Origin: JL08 sp039969355 | Lineage (GTDB): Bacteria; Pseudomonadota; Alphaproteobacteria; Rhodobacterales; Rhodobacteraceae | Direction of reading: 5' to 3' | DNA length: 64,000 bases | Assembly: GCA_039969355.1 (NCBI GenBank) | Contig: JBDVOA010000010.1 | Span: 124,001-188,000, forward strand | In this document: piece by piece, positions 42,917 to 52,073 of the stretch | Layout: every line of letters begins with the position of its first letter | How positions within the stretch are numbered: the first letter of the stretch is position 1 | The notes under the pieces: generated by a model | The model's input: only the letters and a program-made list of their open reading frames with translations | What the model was told of the DNA's origin: nothing | Databases searched by the model: none | Program-made: the position numbers and the translations under genes

Positions 42917-43355
42917 GAAAGGGTCTACTTTTTGCAAAGGAACAGGGAAATGTCATTCCAGACCCTGCTCGGTCGCCCCCGCGCAGCCCGCCCGCGAGCC
43001 GCGCCAATCGTACGCGAAACCAGTCGAATTTTGCTTTGCTCACCCTGCATTCTGGCTCCGCTGTTGTGACGGCAGTGTGACAAGCTGTCTCATGCGATCT
43101 GTTCTGTTTACGACCCGTCCTGCGTCTTTTTTGAGCAGAAACTGGCTATGATTGGGCGCATTTCGGCTTATCACAGCTTTCAATTTTGCGAGTTTGTTGG
43201 TCCGCAATCCTAATTGTGATAAAATCAAGTTGAAAAGTAATTACCCGCGACCTAAATCAAAAGGGGGAATTTGTCTCCGTACGTACGGAAATGGGCAATT
43301 ACCTCAATTCCTAGGTTAGGCATCGAATAGAACATTAATATCCGGAGAAAAAAGT
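42917..43355. promoter_or_regulatory. Intergenic region with a 14-bp palindrome before the outer-membrane gene
   Basis: About 440 bases with no gene. TCCGTACGTACGGA at 43276-43289 is a perfect palindrome 67 bases before the barrel gene and could be an operator. The mttB-family promoter also lies here. Confidence 0.45.
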
Positions 43356-43880
43356 ATGAGAACTTTGATTGCAGCGAGCGCATTTGCCCTAACAGCAACA
43401 TCATCTTTTGCAGGTGACTGGACCGCCGGTTATGCTGGTGTGGGTCTAGGATATGCAGACGTTGGCCTGTCGGCTGGCCTTTCTGGCGGCAATGGGGGCG
43501 CCGGCGGCATTCATGGTGGTTATGACTATGATTTTGGCGACTGGGTTATTGGTGGCGAACTAGAATACGACTGGATGAGCATTGGTGTCGCCAGCGGTGC
43601 TGCTGATCTCGACAATGTCGGTCGTCTCAAATTCAAGGTGGGGTATGACCTTGAAGATTGGTTGGTTTACGGTGTTGTTGGCGCGGCGCGAGCCTACACA
43701 AGCAGCAATGCCATTGGCAATGACAATGGATGGCTCGCCGGTGTCGGTGCGGCCTATCAGGTTGGGCCGCAGTGGGCGATCAGTGGTGAGTTATTGTATC
43801 ATGAATTCAGTGATTTCAATAACACAGGTGTGGATGTGGATGCGACTACTTTTAATGTTCGGGCCTCTTATCGGTTCTGA
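43356..43880 (+). CDS. Outer-membrane beta-barrel protein
   Basis: The 174-residue protein has a signal peptide (1-19, SSFAG), alternating Gly/aromatic beta strands, and ends in YRF, the C-terminal aromatic signal for the outer-membrane assembly machine. It is the OmpA/OmpW-like 8-stranded small porin type without a peptidoglycan domain. GGAG lies 9 bases before the ATG. A terminator follows at 43901. Its function could be adhesion or structure; not known. Confidence 0.85.
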   Translation: MRTLIAASAFALTATSSFAGDWTAGYAGVGLGYADVGLSAGLSGGNGGAGGIHGGYDYDFGDWVIGGELEYDWMSIGVASGAADLDNVGRLKFKVGYDLEDWLVYGVVGAARAYTSSNAIGNDNGWLAGVGAAYQVGPQWAISGELLYHEFSDFNNTGVDVDATTFNVRASYRF

Positions 43881-43900
43881 TCGAAGCCACAGCGTTTGAC

Positions 43901-43930
43901 GGGTCGGAGCGAGAGCTCCGGCCCTTTTTT
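43901..43930 (+). terminator. Rho-independent terminator of the barrel gene
   Basis: Stem of 10 bp with one G-U pair (43901-43910 with 43915-43924, loop GAGA) followed by six T. Confidence 0.92.
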
Positions 43931-44189
43931 GTTTTAGCGGCTTATGGCTAAATCTCACCACCACCAGAAATAGAGGGCGCTGACACTACGAGCCGTATCG
44001 TGCCCCGCTCGGCTGCTGGTATCGCTTCAAACGCCTTGGAGCGATATAAGCCGTCCAGATTGACTTGCGTTAACCAGCAGTCTTGACAATTTTGGAGTGT
44101 GTTCCCGCCCGCAATCTCCGAGTTGCAAATGAGACCGGGTTCAGTTGAAACTGACTGCAAGCAAAGCATAATGAGACCGGATACAACCG
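43931..44189. other. Gap before dusA
   Basis: The stretch (with the terminator, about 310 bases after the barrel gene) has no clear gene. A minus-strand frame at 43948-44169 encodes 73 residues with a plausible protein-like end (AIPAAERGTIRLVVSAPSIS) and four cysteines near the start, but has no ribosome-binding site. Confidence 0.35.
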
Positions 44190-45209
44190 TTGATAGTTAA
44201 TAAAAAACAAAATGTTGTCGAGGCTGCACGCCTGTCCGTCGCGCCGATGATGGATTGGACGGACCGACATTGCAGATACTTGCATCGCCTTATGAGTAAC
44301 CAGACATTACTCTATACTGAAATGGTGACTGCTCCTGCACTTGTGCGTGGAGGCGCATTGCATTTGTTGGAATATGACCTCGCAGAACACCCGGTAGCCT
44401 TGCAATTAGGCGGTTCTGTTCCGGCGGAATTGGCACAGGCCGCGCAATTGGGGGCCGAAGCGGGATATGACGAGATCAACCTTAACATCGGTTGTCCGTC
44501 TGATCGGGTCCAATCCGGTTGTTTTGGAGCCATTTTAATGGAGCAGCCCACATTGGTCGCGGATTGTGTGAAGGCCATGCGCGACGCGGTGGATGTTGAG
44601 GTGACAGTAAAATGCCGCATCGGCATCGACGACCAGGACCCTGAAATCGTATTGCCGGAATTCCTGTCCCGCGTCAGTGCGGCGGGTTGCGAACGATTCA
44701 TCATTCATGCACGCAAAGCGTGGCTGCAAGGGCTGAGTCCGAAGGAGAATCGCGATATTCCACCCTTGGATTATGACCTTGTGATGCGCATGAAAGGCAT
44801 GTTTTCGGGGCTGCATTTGTCGATCAACGGCGGCATCACCAGTCTGGATCAGGTTGAGTCTTTTCTTGAGGTCGGGCTTGATGGCGTTATGATCGGACGA
44901 GCGGCATATCATGATCCGACATCGGTGCTCTGTGACGCCGACAGACGGATATTTGGCCGCGGATCGGGCACGAATCCGGTTTCGGTCGCGCATGCTATGT
45001 TACCCTACATCGAGACACATCTGAGCGCTGGCGGGCGACTCAACCAGGTAACCCGCCATATGCTCGGTCTGTTTGCCGGCCAACCTGGCGCGCGGGCGTG
45101 GCGGCGTACCTTGTCCGAAGGTGCTCACAAAAGTGGAGCAGGCCCTGAACTGGTCGAGGCAGCACTGGGTCACGTTGCTATTCTCTCTGATAGCAGGAAA
45201 GCAGTCTGA
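44190..45209 (+). CDS. dusA: tRNA-dihydrouridine(20/20a) synthase
   Basis: The 339-residue flavoenzyme has the DusA signature LSVAPMMDWTDRHCRYLHRL, INLNIGCPSDRVQSGCFGA (catalytic cysteine), TVKCRIGIDD and HARKAWLQGLSPKENRDIPPL. It reduces U20/U20a in tRNA. The start is uncertain. TTG at 44190 is the first usable codon after an in-frame stop at 44172 and gives 14 residues before the conserved core; no ATG occurs before the core. Confidence 0.93.
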   Translation: MIVNKKQNVVEAARLSVAPMMDWTDRHCRYLHRLMSNQTLLYTEMVTAPALVRGGALHLLEYDLAEHPVALQLGGSVPAELAQAAQLGAEAGYDEINLNIGCPSDRVQSGCFGAILMEQPTLVADCVKAMRDAVDVEVTVKCRIGIDDQDPEIVLPEFLSRVSAAGCERFIIHARKAWLQGLSPKENRDIPPLDYDLVMRMKGMFSGLHLSINGGITSLDQVESFLEVGLDGVMIGRAAYHDPTSVLCDADRRIFGRGSGTNPVSVAHAMLPYIETHLSAGGRLNQVTRHMLGLFAGQPGARAWRRTLSEGAHKSGAGPELVEAALGHVAILSDSRKAV

Positions 45210-45249
45210 ACGTGAACCGACCCCATTTAATCAGAACCAATCAAATCCG

Positions 45250-46050
45250 TTGGATACTCGATTGAGAGCGACGTTTCGCAAGGATGGCTGGGCGCGATTT
45301 CCCACTGACCCGTTGGTTCTGGACTGGGTGGCCCACGCATTACCAGCGGCGCGCTGTGCGGTGCGTGATCCGACACTTGCTCATTGGCATCAGTGCGAAG
45401 GCACATGGTTTGTCGGAGTGGATGCGATGAACAATGATGCGGAGGGACGCATTGGCACATCGGGACCGTTGACTGGGCGGGCGATTGATTTTGTCCGAGC
45501 CGAATTCGGGGACATTCCACCGCTGCACAAAGCACAGGTTTCGGTGGTTTATCCCGGCTATCCCCAGCCGCGAGACGGGGAAAGAGCCGCCGGGTTCCGA
45601 TACCGGCTGAACCGGGATGCAGCGCATGTTGATGGGATACTGGCGGTTGGTCCTGATCGTCGTCGCAAGGTACGTGAACCGCATGCATTCATTCTTGGGT
45701 TGCCGCTTAACGATGTCGGGGTGGACGCCGCGCCGTTGGTTGTTTGGGCTGGCAGCCACGTGATCATGCGAGAGGCCTTTGCCAAAGCCTTTGCCGGCTG
45801 CGGCGCGGCAGATCTAAGGCATATTGATATTACCGAAGTCTATCAGGCCGCTCGTCGCCAGGTTTTTGAAACGTGTCCGCGTGTGCTTGTCCCAGCCAAA
45901 CCGGGCGAGGCCATGCTATTGCACCGTTTGATTCTTCACGGTGTTGCCCCCTGGCCTGATACAGCCAGGGCGGTGCCAGAAGGACGCATCATCGCTTATT
46001 TTCGCCCGGAACTGCCTGAAGGGGTGGTGCGATGGCTGGCTCCGGACTAA
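45250..46050 (+). CDS. 2-oxoglutarate/Fe(II) oxygenase-like protein (phytanoyl-CoA dioxygenase type)
   Basis: The protein (266 residues from a TTG start) has an HVDG motif (H126, D128), a distal histidine in LLHRLILHG (H225 or H230) and an arginine in EGRIIAYFRPE, the facial-triad and 2OG-binding pattern of this fold. The sequence between (VVWAGSHVIMREAF) also fits PhyH-like proteins. The substrate is unknown. The N-terminus is poorly set: the frame extends back into dusA to 45073 and no clear ribosome-binding site exists; TTG at 45250 or 45262 are candidates. Confidence 0.7.
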   Translation: MDTRLRATFRKDGWARFPTDPLVLDWVAHALPAARCAVRDPTLAHWHQCEGTWFVGVDAMNNDAEGRIGTSGPLTGRAIDFVRAEFGDIPPLHKAQVSVVYPGYPQPRDGERAAGFRYRLNRDAAHVDGILAVGPDRRRKVREPHAFILGLPLNDVGVDAAPLVVWAGSHVIMREAFAKAFAGCGAADLRHIDITEVYQAARRQVFETCPRVLVPAKPGEAMLLHRLILHGVAPWPDTARAVPEGRIIAYFRPELPEGVVRWLAPD

Positions 46051-46082
46051 CTCTCTGAATGTACCGATCAGGAGACACGGGC

Positions 46083-46811
46083 GTGATAGAATTATTGATG
46101 ACAGCTTCGACCCATCAGCTTGAATTTCGCTTTAGTGGAAGGGTTACGCAATCAGATTATGACGAGGTTGTGTTGCCCGCCGTCAAAGAGGCGCTGGGAG
46201 AGCATGATCGCATTCGCGTTCTGGCGATAGCGGACGAGGGTTTCACCGGATTTGATATGGGCGCAGTTTGGGCCGATACCAGAATGGGGCTGTCCCATTG
46301 GCGCGGTTTTGACCGGATTGCCGTAGCGACCGACAAGGATTGGATGACAGTCGGCACGCGCGCGTTTGCGTTGCTGGCGCCGTGTCCGCTAAAGGCATTC
46401 TCGATTAGTGAAACGGATGAAGCGCGGCGCTGGTTGCGAGAGTCGCTTGGGACAGTGCATCTCTCAGAGCTTGGCGGAACCGCCATACAGGTGCGGCTGC
46501 TTGGCAAGCTGGATCCCGAGGTTCTGGCAAATGCAAGCGAGTCCCTTTCTGCTCATATCCAAGAGCACGGTGGTTTCAAGTTACTGCTGGACCTTAGGGA
46601 GTTCGAGGGATGGCAGGGATTGTCCGCGCTTGGGGCTCATCTTGGGTTGGTGCGCGACCATTCCGATGATGCGCAGAGGATCGCAGTTGTGGGAAAGAAA
46701 AGCTGGCAACACATGGCGCAGCGCGTCGCAGGGCAAGTATTGCGGGCAGAAACACGTTTCTTTGACGCAGAAGAGCTTGACGCAGCAAAAGCATGGGTAT
46801 TGGAAGCTTGA
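46083..46811 (+). CDS. Tandem SpoIIAA-like (STAS/SEC14-type) protein
   Basis: The 242-residue protein seems to hold two copies of a SpoIIAA-like domain (DUF3478), about 8-120 and 130-242. Each has a strand, a RV.AI/LLLDL-type core strand and an A/DL...HWRGFDRIAVATDKDW / HSDDAQRIAVVGKKSWQH region. Single-domain homologues are common and of unknown function. The GTG at 46083 has GGAG 8 bases upstream; an ATG at 46059 has none. It follows the oxygenase-like gene by 32 bases. Confidence 0.75.
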   Translation: MIELLMTASTHQLEFRFSGRVTQSDYDEVVLPAVKEALGEHDRIRVLAIADEGFTGFDMGAVWADTRMGLSHWRGFDRIAVATDKDWMTVGTRAFALLAPCPLKAFSISETDEARRWLRESLGTVHLSELGGTAIQVRLLGKLDPEVLANASESLSAHIQEHGGFKLLLDLREFEGWQGLSALGAHLGLVRDHSDDAQRIAVVGKKSWQHMAQRVAGQVLRAETRFFDAEELDAAKAWVLEA

Positions 46812-47066
46812 TACGATGGAGTACTGGGGTTTCGCCGGGAACGACACGAAGAGAGTGATCTAAGTTTTGTGGATATGATCCGCTCTGCCGTCTGTCGAGG
46901 CGGCACTGGGGGAGGTGTACTGCAGGGAGCGGGGAGCTATCGTACAAGTCTAAGGTGCACATCGCAGAGATTGGCTTGTCGTTCTATTTGAAAACTGGTT
47001 CGTAACTCCAATGTTGTTTTTCGATACTCTTTTTGACTGCTGCAGCATGAGGGAACTCCGATCTCT

Positions 47067-48134
47067 ATGAAAAACTACCCCTTGCTTGACCTTGCGCTTG
47101 GTCTCTTTATTGCAATTGCCCTAGGTTGGATTGTTTATATCGGGCGTCCCATCCTACTGCCAATCGTGACCGCCCTTATCGCGGTCTACGTTATGGTCTC
47201 GGTTTCAAATGCCCTTCATCGACAACCCATACTACGCAGCTTACCCCTTTCGCTCCTTCGTTTTACCCTTTTGACGCTATTTGCTGCGGCTATCGTGTTT
47301 CTTGCCATAGTGACCGCGGCCATGATACGTGAAGTCGCTTCGGTCGCACCGGTGTACGAGGCCAATATCGATGCCATGGTGGTCAGCCTAGCAGCTAAAT
47401 TTGAACTGGATCATCAGGAGCTTTGGGAGGAACTGCGTGCTGTAACGATCGAAGCGTTTGACCTGCGCCAGTTGTTCCTCGGTCTTCTTGGCGGTTTCAC
47501 TAATGTAGGTGCCACGGTTTTTTTGATTGTGATCTATGCGGCCTTTCTGATGAGCGAACGCTCTGGTCTTGAACAGAAAATGACAGCCGCGTTTTCGTCA
47601 CCGGAAAAAGCGAAACGGGCAATGGATGTAATTCGGGAGATTAACACCAGAATCAGCGACTACCTTGCCATGAAAACGCTGATCAACGTAATCCTGGGTG
47701 GAATTTCATTTGTCATCTTGTATGCACATGGTACCGATTTTGCCTTGTTTTGGGCGGTGATGATCGGGTTGTTGAACTACATCCCTTATGTGGGCGCTTA
47801 TATAGGCGTTTTTTTTCCGGTGGTCTTGTCGCTGGCGCAGTTCGGGTCTTTGCCAGTCACTCTATCGTTGGCTGCTTTTCTAACCGGTGCACAAGTAATA
47901 CTCGGCAACATTGTGGAGCCACGCTTTATTGGGCGGCAGGTAAACCTCAGCCCGGTGGTGGTGCTCATCGCGCTGTCAGTTTGGACCGCTTTGTGGGGGA
48001 TATCGGGCGCAATTCTTGCTGTTCCAATGACGTCGGTGATGGCAATCATTCTTGGCAGTTTCGGAACAACAAGATTTCTCGCAGTGCTTTTGGCCGATCA
48101 GGTCGACGAAGATGCCGGAGACTTTGATCAATAG
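47067..48134 (+). CDS. AI-2E family transporter (PerM-like)
   Basis: The 355-residue membrane protein has two N-terminal helices, a soluble segment, and about six more helices, the layout of the AI-2E/PerM family. LNYIPYVGAYIGVFFPVVLSL and IVEPRFIGRQVNLSPVVVLIAL are its hallmarks. Family members include sodium/proton antiporters and a putative autoinducer exporter; the role here is unknown. No neighbouring gene helps. Confidence 0.88.
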   Translation: MKNYPLLDLALGLFIAIALGWIVYIGRPILLPIVTALIAVYVMVSVSNALHRQPILRSLPLSLLRFTLLTLFAAAIVFLAIVTAAMIREVASVAPVYEANIDAMVVSLAAKFELDHQELWEELRAVTIEAFDLRQLFLGLLGGFTNVGATVFLIVIYAAFLMSERSGLEQKMTAAFSSPEKAKRAMDVIREINTRISDYLAMKTLINVILGGISFVILYAHGTDFALFWAVMIGLLNYIPYVGAYIGVFFPVVLSLAQFGSLPVTLSLAAFLTGAQVILGNIVEPRFIGRQVNLSPVVVLIALSVWTALWGISGAILAVPMTSVMAIILGSFGTTRFLAVLLADQVDEDAGDFDQ

Positions 48135-48522
48135 CCCGCAAGGGACTGCTGCGGAATACAAGAGCGTTGGGGTAGAAGGGCGTCGAATCCATTCAGCTAT
48201 ATCACTGGGCGCTCAAGTGACATGCCGGCAGCATAACAGCCGCCGGCAGAATGTGCGCAAACCAACCAAAGATACTGACACCAGCTCGTGTCGGTTTTGA
48301 GCCCGAAGCAGACGATGTATTGGAAGGCAACATTCGACAAGACGAACGAGAATTGAACCTTCAGCGTGGGCAGTGTCAAAAAAAAAGAATGCTCCCTTCC
48401 ATTCGTGGGAAATGATCGCACCATCAATTCGAGGGAACAAACGCCCAGGCAGCAATGAGAGTAATGATCGCCTGATTAGTTGCTATGTTGGCCATCCCAA
48501 TTCAAATCAAATGCGAAGCGCA
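48135..48522. other. Empty stretch before the lacI-type gene
   Basis: About 390 bases between the AI-2E transporter and the convergent lacI-type gene. I see no gene, RNA or convincing terminator. The frame at 48197-48455 on the minus strand has no ribosome-binding site. Confidence 0.4.
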
Positions 48523-49542
48523 TTAACTTGCAAATCCGCGCAAATCTCCGGTCGTTTCGCGGATAATCAGTTCAGCTGAAATCTCTGACAAAGTCACAGG
48601 CATATCGGGTTCACGGATGCGGTTAAGAAGAACCAGGGCCAGCCTGCGCCCCAGTTGATAGGGGGATAAAGCCATGGTCGTCAGCGCGGGGGTTGCCACT
48701 GCGGCGTCTTGGACGTCGTCGAAGCCAATGATGGACATGTCGCGCCCGGGTTGCAGGCCTGATCGTATCACTGCGAGGCAGGCCCCCAAGGCAACCATAT
48801 CGCCGTTGCACACAACAGCGGTAGTTTCGGGATGTTTCCGGCGCAAGTCGCTCATAGCATTCAGGCCAGCGAGTTTGTTATCAGGCGAATCCCAGATGAT
48901 CGGCGCGGCGAGCTTGCGTTCCGACATGGTCTGGAGATAGCCTGCGATCCGTTCTTTTCGCACGTCTGTCATCGACGTCCCGCCGAGATAGGCGATATTG
49001 CGATGTCCAAGCTGCGCCAGATGGGCGGTTGCAATTGCAGTTGCTTCGGAATTGCGAATGCCCACATGGTCAAACGGGCTGCGCTCTGGGCGTCGAAGAA
49101 ATGTCACGATTGGGATAGTGTGCGCGGCGAGAAAGTCGAATGCTTCATTGGGGGTGCCGACGGCCGGGACCCACAGCAGTCCGCCGCGGCCATTTCGGAT
49201 AAATGCTTCAAGGTGGCGTCCCTGTCGTTCCGCGTCGTCGCGCGCGTCAAGTACCGAAACAAGATATCCTTCGGACTCTAAGAGATCGCTGACTCCGCTG
49301 ATGACTTCGGCGTTGAACGGATTCGATATCTGGTTGATGACAAAACCAATTTCGCGGTTCTGGCCTGAACGCATAGAGGCAGCGCGGGCATCGGGAACAT
49401 AGTGAAGCTTCCTTGCGGCCTGCAGAACCTTTTTGCGGGTCTTTTCAGATATACGCCCAGTGCCGCGCATGACCTGACTCACTGTCGGAATCGATACGCC
49501 AGCTTCTTTTGCAACCGTCTCTAGCGTTGGCCGTTCAGTCAT
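48523..49542 (-). CDS. LacI-family transcriptional regulator
   Basis: The 339-residue protein has an N-terminal helix-turn-helix with hinge (LETVAKEAGVSIPTVSQVMRG) and a periplasmic-binding-like sensor domain (GFVINQISNPFNAEVISGV; VCNGDMVALGACLAVI; IIGFDDVQDAAVATPALTTM). It would sense the sugar taken up by the neighbouring ABC transporter. Start 49542 (MTERPTLE) is preferred; in-frame ATGs at 49554 and 49566 exist. It is divergent from the transporter operon; two similar boxes lie between. Confidence 0.92.
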   Translation of the reverse strand: MTERPTLETVAKEAGVSIPTVSQVMRGTGRISEKTRKKVLQAARKLHYVPDARAASMRSGQNREIGFVINQISNPFNAEVISGVSDLLESEGYLVSVLDARDDAERQGRHLEAFIRNGRGGLLWVPAVGTPNEAFDFLAAHTIPIVTFLRRPERSPFDHVGIRNSEATAIATAHLAQLGHRNIAYLGGTSMTDVRKERIAGYLQTMSERKLAAPIIWDSPDNKLAGLNAMSDLRRKHPETTAVVCNGDMVALGACLAVIRSGLQPGRDMSIIGFDDVQDAAVATPALTTMALSPYQLGRRLALVLLNRIREPDMPVTLSEISAELIIRETTGDLRGFAS

Positions 49543-49592
49543 CTTTTGCCACATATATTGGTACATCGATTTTTCAAAAACTCCGTATGAAC

Positions 49593-49691
49593 TAGAACGT
49601 ATATGAGGCAAACTCAACTGATTAATGCAATCTCATCGAGTAGTGTTCGCGGTCTCAAAGTAAAAGTCGTTGACTTTGATATAACGTTCTA
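49593..49691. promoter_or_regulatory. Two probable LacI-type operators
   Basis: TATAACGTTCTA at 49680-49691 is a palindrome around AACGTT (TAnAACGTTnTA), the kind bound by LacI-family proteins. TAGAACGTATAT at 49593-49604 resembles its reverse complement. Centres are about 87 bases apart, on the promoter-bearing side of both the regulator and the ABC operon. Confidence 0.6.
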
Positions 49692-49861
49692 TCATCATTT
49701 ACCAATCCGCATGAGTGAGTCGCTTAGCAGACTAGGCGTGAACGAGCTTACACTTGCAGGGAAAAAAGATGACGGCCGCCCGTGGTGGTGGAAAATCTGT
49801 CGAGAACACTGAGTGTTGAAGAAAATATCGACGCTTGATCGGAACTTTTTGGGAGGAACTC

Positions 49862-51130
49862 ATGACTCTAAGATACAAATTTGTTGGCGCCGCTTCCGGC
49901 TTTGCCATTCTCTGTACGGCAGCTGCCGCTCAGGCGGATGTCCTGTTCTGGTCGACGCAGGCGCGTCCCGTGGAAGAAGCACAAGCCATGCGCGAGTCGG
50001 TCTTGAGCGGCGCACCCGAAACCGTAGATTACCAACCCAACGAGGATGGCCCTTGGGTGACCCGACTTCAGGCAGAGCTACAAGCTGGATCCGGATCAAT
50101 TGGCGTTCTGGGCGGGCTACACGGCAACTTCTCGGCGATTGACCCTGAAAATCTCGCAGATCTCGACGATCTCGGGGTAACCTCAAGCAGCGATACGTTC
50201 AACAATCTCGCCAAACTTGGCACTGCTAACATGCAATACGTCCCTTGGATGCAGGCGACTTATATTATGGCTGCGAACAAAGAAGCCCTGCAGTACCTGC
50301 CCGAGGAAGCCGACATTGATGCGCTGTCCTATGACCAGTTGATCGCATGGGTCGCAAATGTTCATGAAGCCACCGGCGAGGCGAAGTTTGGTTTCCCTGC
50401 TGGCCCAAAAGGATTGAAGCACCGTTTCTTCCAGGGCTACCTTTATCCGTCTTACACCAACGGCGTGGTGCGGACTTTCGCTTCGGACGAAGCCGTAACG
50501 GCATGGGAGAAGTTCGGCGAACTTTGGGAACATACGAACCCCGCCTCGACCAACTTCTCGTTCATGCAAGAACAACTGTTGTCAGGCGATGCCTGGATCG
50601 TGTTTGACCATACTTCGCGCCTCGCACAGGCGTTTAACGACCGACCAGATGATTTTGTGGCGTTCCCGGCACCTGCTGGACCGACGGGCCGTGGTTTCAT
50701 GCCCGTTCTAGCCGGCATCGCGGTTCCAAAGACTGCGCCTGATATGGACGCATCAAAAGCGCTCGTACAATACATGCTGGCCCCCGAAACCCAGATTGCC
50801 ACCCTGCGTGCGACCAACTTTTTCCCGGTCATTGACGTAGATTTGCCTGCCGATTTGCCACCGTCGGTTCAGGTCGCGGGCGCGGCAGTTGCAAAGATGA
50901 GCGCATCTGCAGATGCCAACCCCGGTCTGTTGCCAGCGGGCCTGGGTGACAAAGGCGGCGATTTCAACCGAGTCTACGTCGACACCTTTGAACGCATCAT
51001 TCTGGGTGGGCAGCCGATCCGTGCCGTTCTTGATGATCAGAAGCGATCACTCAGCAAGATAATGGAAGAGACTGGCGCACCATGCTGGGCGCCAGACGCC
51101 CCATCTGAAGGTGCGTGCCCAGTCGAATAA
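49862..51130 (+). CDS. ABC transporter sugar-binding protein
   Basis: The 422-residue protein has a signal peptide (1-25, AAAAQA) and the family 1 solute-binding fold (LFWSTQARPVEEAQAM; NLGTANMQYVPWMQATYIMAANKEAL). It would catch a sugar or glucoside in the periplasm. GGAGG lies 5 bases before the ATG at 49862. It heads the ABC operon regulated by the LacI protein and linked to a GH63-type hydrolase. Its ligand might be glucosyl- or mannosylglycerate (inference). Confidence 0.9.
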   Translation: MTLRYKFVGAASGFAILCTAAAAQADVLFWSTQARPVEEAQAMRESVLSGAPETVDYQPNEDGPWVTRLQAELQAGSGSIGVLGGLHGNFSAIDPENLADLDDLGVTSSSDTFNNLAKLGTANMQYVPWMQATYIMAANKEALQYLPEEADIDALSYDQLIAWVANVHEATGEAKFGFPAGPKGLKHRFFQGYLYPSYTNGVVRTFASDEAVTAWEKFGELWEHTNPASTNFSFMQEQLLSGDAWIVFDHTSRLAQAFNDRPDDFVAFPAPAGPTGRGFMPVLAGIAVPKTAPDMDASKALVQYMLAPETQIATLRATNFFPVIDVDLPADLPPSVQVAGAAVAKMSASADANPGLLPAGLGDKGGDFNRVYVDTFERIILGGQPIRAVLDDQKRSLSKIMEETGAPCWAPDAPSEGACPVE

Positions 51131-51148
51131 CAGCTAAATTAATCCTTG

Positions 51149-51177
51149 CCCGGGCGGCCTGCTGCCCGGGGACTTTT
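51149..51177 (+). terminator. Intercistronic hairpin after the sugar-binding protein gene
   Basis: Perfect 7-bp GC stem (51149-51155 with 51164-51170), loop GGCCTGCT, then GACTTTT. Positioned like the dctP-dctQ hairpin; it would attenuate the permease genes relative to the binding protein. Confidence 0.7.
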
Positions 51178-51227
51178 CTCCGTCAATTCTCAGAAACTGT
51201 GCTTTGCGCAAACATGGGAGCGATCCA

Positions 51228-52073
51228 ATGAACGCTCGGACTCTGCCTTATATCCTGATTTTACCGGTTACGTTATTTCTGTGTGTCTTTTTCCTCTATC
51301 CCTTTGTGCTAGTTGCACAACTGGCGTTCACCAAGGGCGCCGGGTTCACGATGGACAACTTCCGTGAGGTCGTCACCTACTGGAAGTTCCCCATTTCCTT
51401 AAAGAACACTCTGCTTCTGGCGGCTCTCGTTGTTCCGATCCAGCTCGCCTTGTCCCTTTTGATGGCGACCATGGTGACCAAGATGAAACGTGGTCGCGAC
51501 ATGGTACTCTATATCTGGACCATCCCATTGGGCATTTCCGATTTGGCGGCAGGCATAATCTGGTTGGCAATCTTTGAGCAATCGGGTTTTCTTAATTCGA
51601 TGATGAACGGCCTCGGATTGATCGAGGGTCCCGTGAATTTCTTGTCCTATCAAAACCCTGTCATCATCTTCGTAGCGATCGCGCTGGCCGAGATCTGGAG
51701 GGCCACAGCGATCATGTTGGTCATCCTGGTCGCCGGGATCGGACTGATCCCAAAAGAGTATTACGAAGCCGCCGAAGTTTTTGGGGCGTCTCCGTGGAAG
51801 CGTTTCCTGCGCATCACACTGCCGATGCTCAGACCATCACTCCAAACCGCGCTGATCCTTCGCGTTGTGCTGGCCTTTGAAGTGTTCGCGGTTGTCGCGG
51901 CACTGGGTGGCACGCTGTTTCCGGTTCTGATGGGTGAGATTTATTCTTACCAGTTTGACCTGCTCAACAGCAATGGCGCCGCAGCGCTTGCACTAATCGT
52001 TCTCGCATTCTCGATCGGGTTTACCTTGATCATCCTGCGTATCCTGCGCGTCCCGAAAGGAGCGACGATATGA
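51228..52073 (+). CDS. ABC sugar transporter permease 1 (MalF-like)
   Basis: The 281-residue protein has six membrane segments and the EAA-type coupling loop KEYYEAAEVFGASPWKRFLRITLPML (about 180-205), which contacts the ATPase. It is the first of two permease subunits of a CUT1-family importer. GGAG lies 8 bases before the ATG at 51228. It overlaps the second permease by ATGA. Confidence 0.93.
   Translation: MNARTLPYILILPVTLFLCVFFLYPFVLVAQLAFTKGAGFTMDNFREVVTYWKFPISLKNTLLLAALVVPIQLALSLLMATMVTKMKRGRDMVLYIWTIPLGISDLAAGIIWLAIFEQSGFLNSMMNGLGLIEGPVNFLSYQNPVIIFVAIALAEIWRATAIMLVILVAGIGLIPKEYYEAAEVFGASPWKRFLRITLPMLRPSLQTALILRVVLAFEVFAVVAALGGTLFPVLMGEIYSYQFDLLNSNGAAALALIVLAFSIGFTLIILRILRVPKGATI

Noticed and set aside
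49603..49812. 69-codon ORF between the lacI-type gene and the sugar-binding protein gene
   Set aside because: It covers the operator region, lacks a ribosome-binding site and has no recognisable domain.
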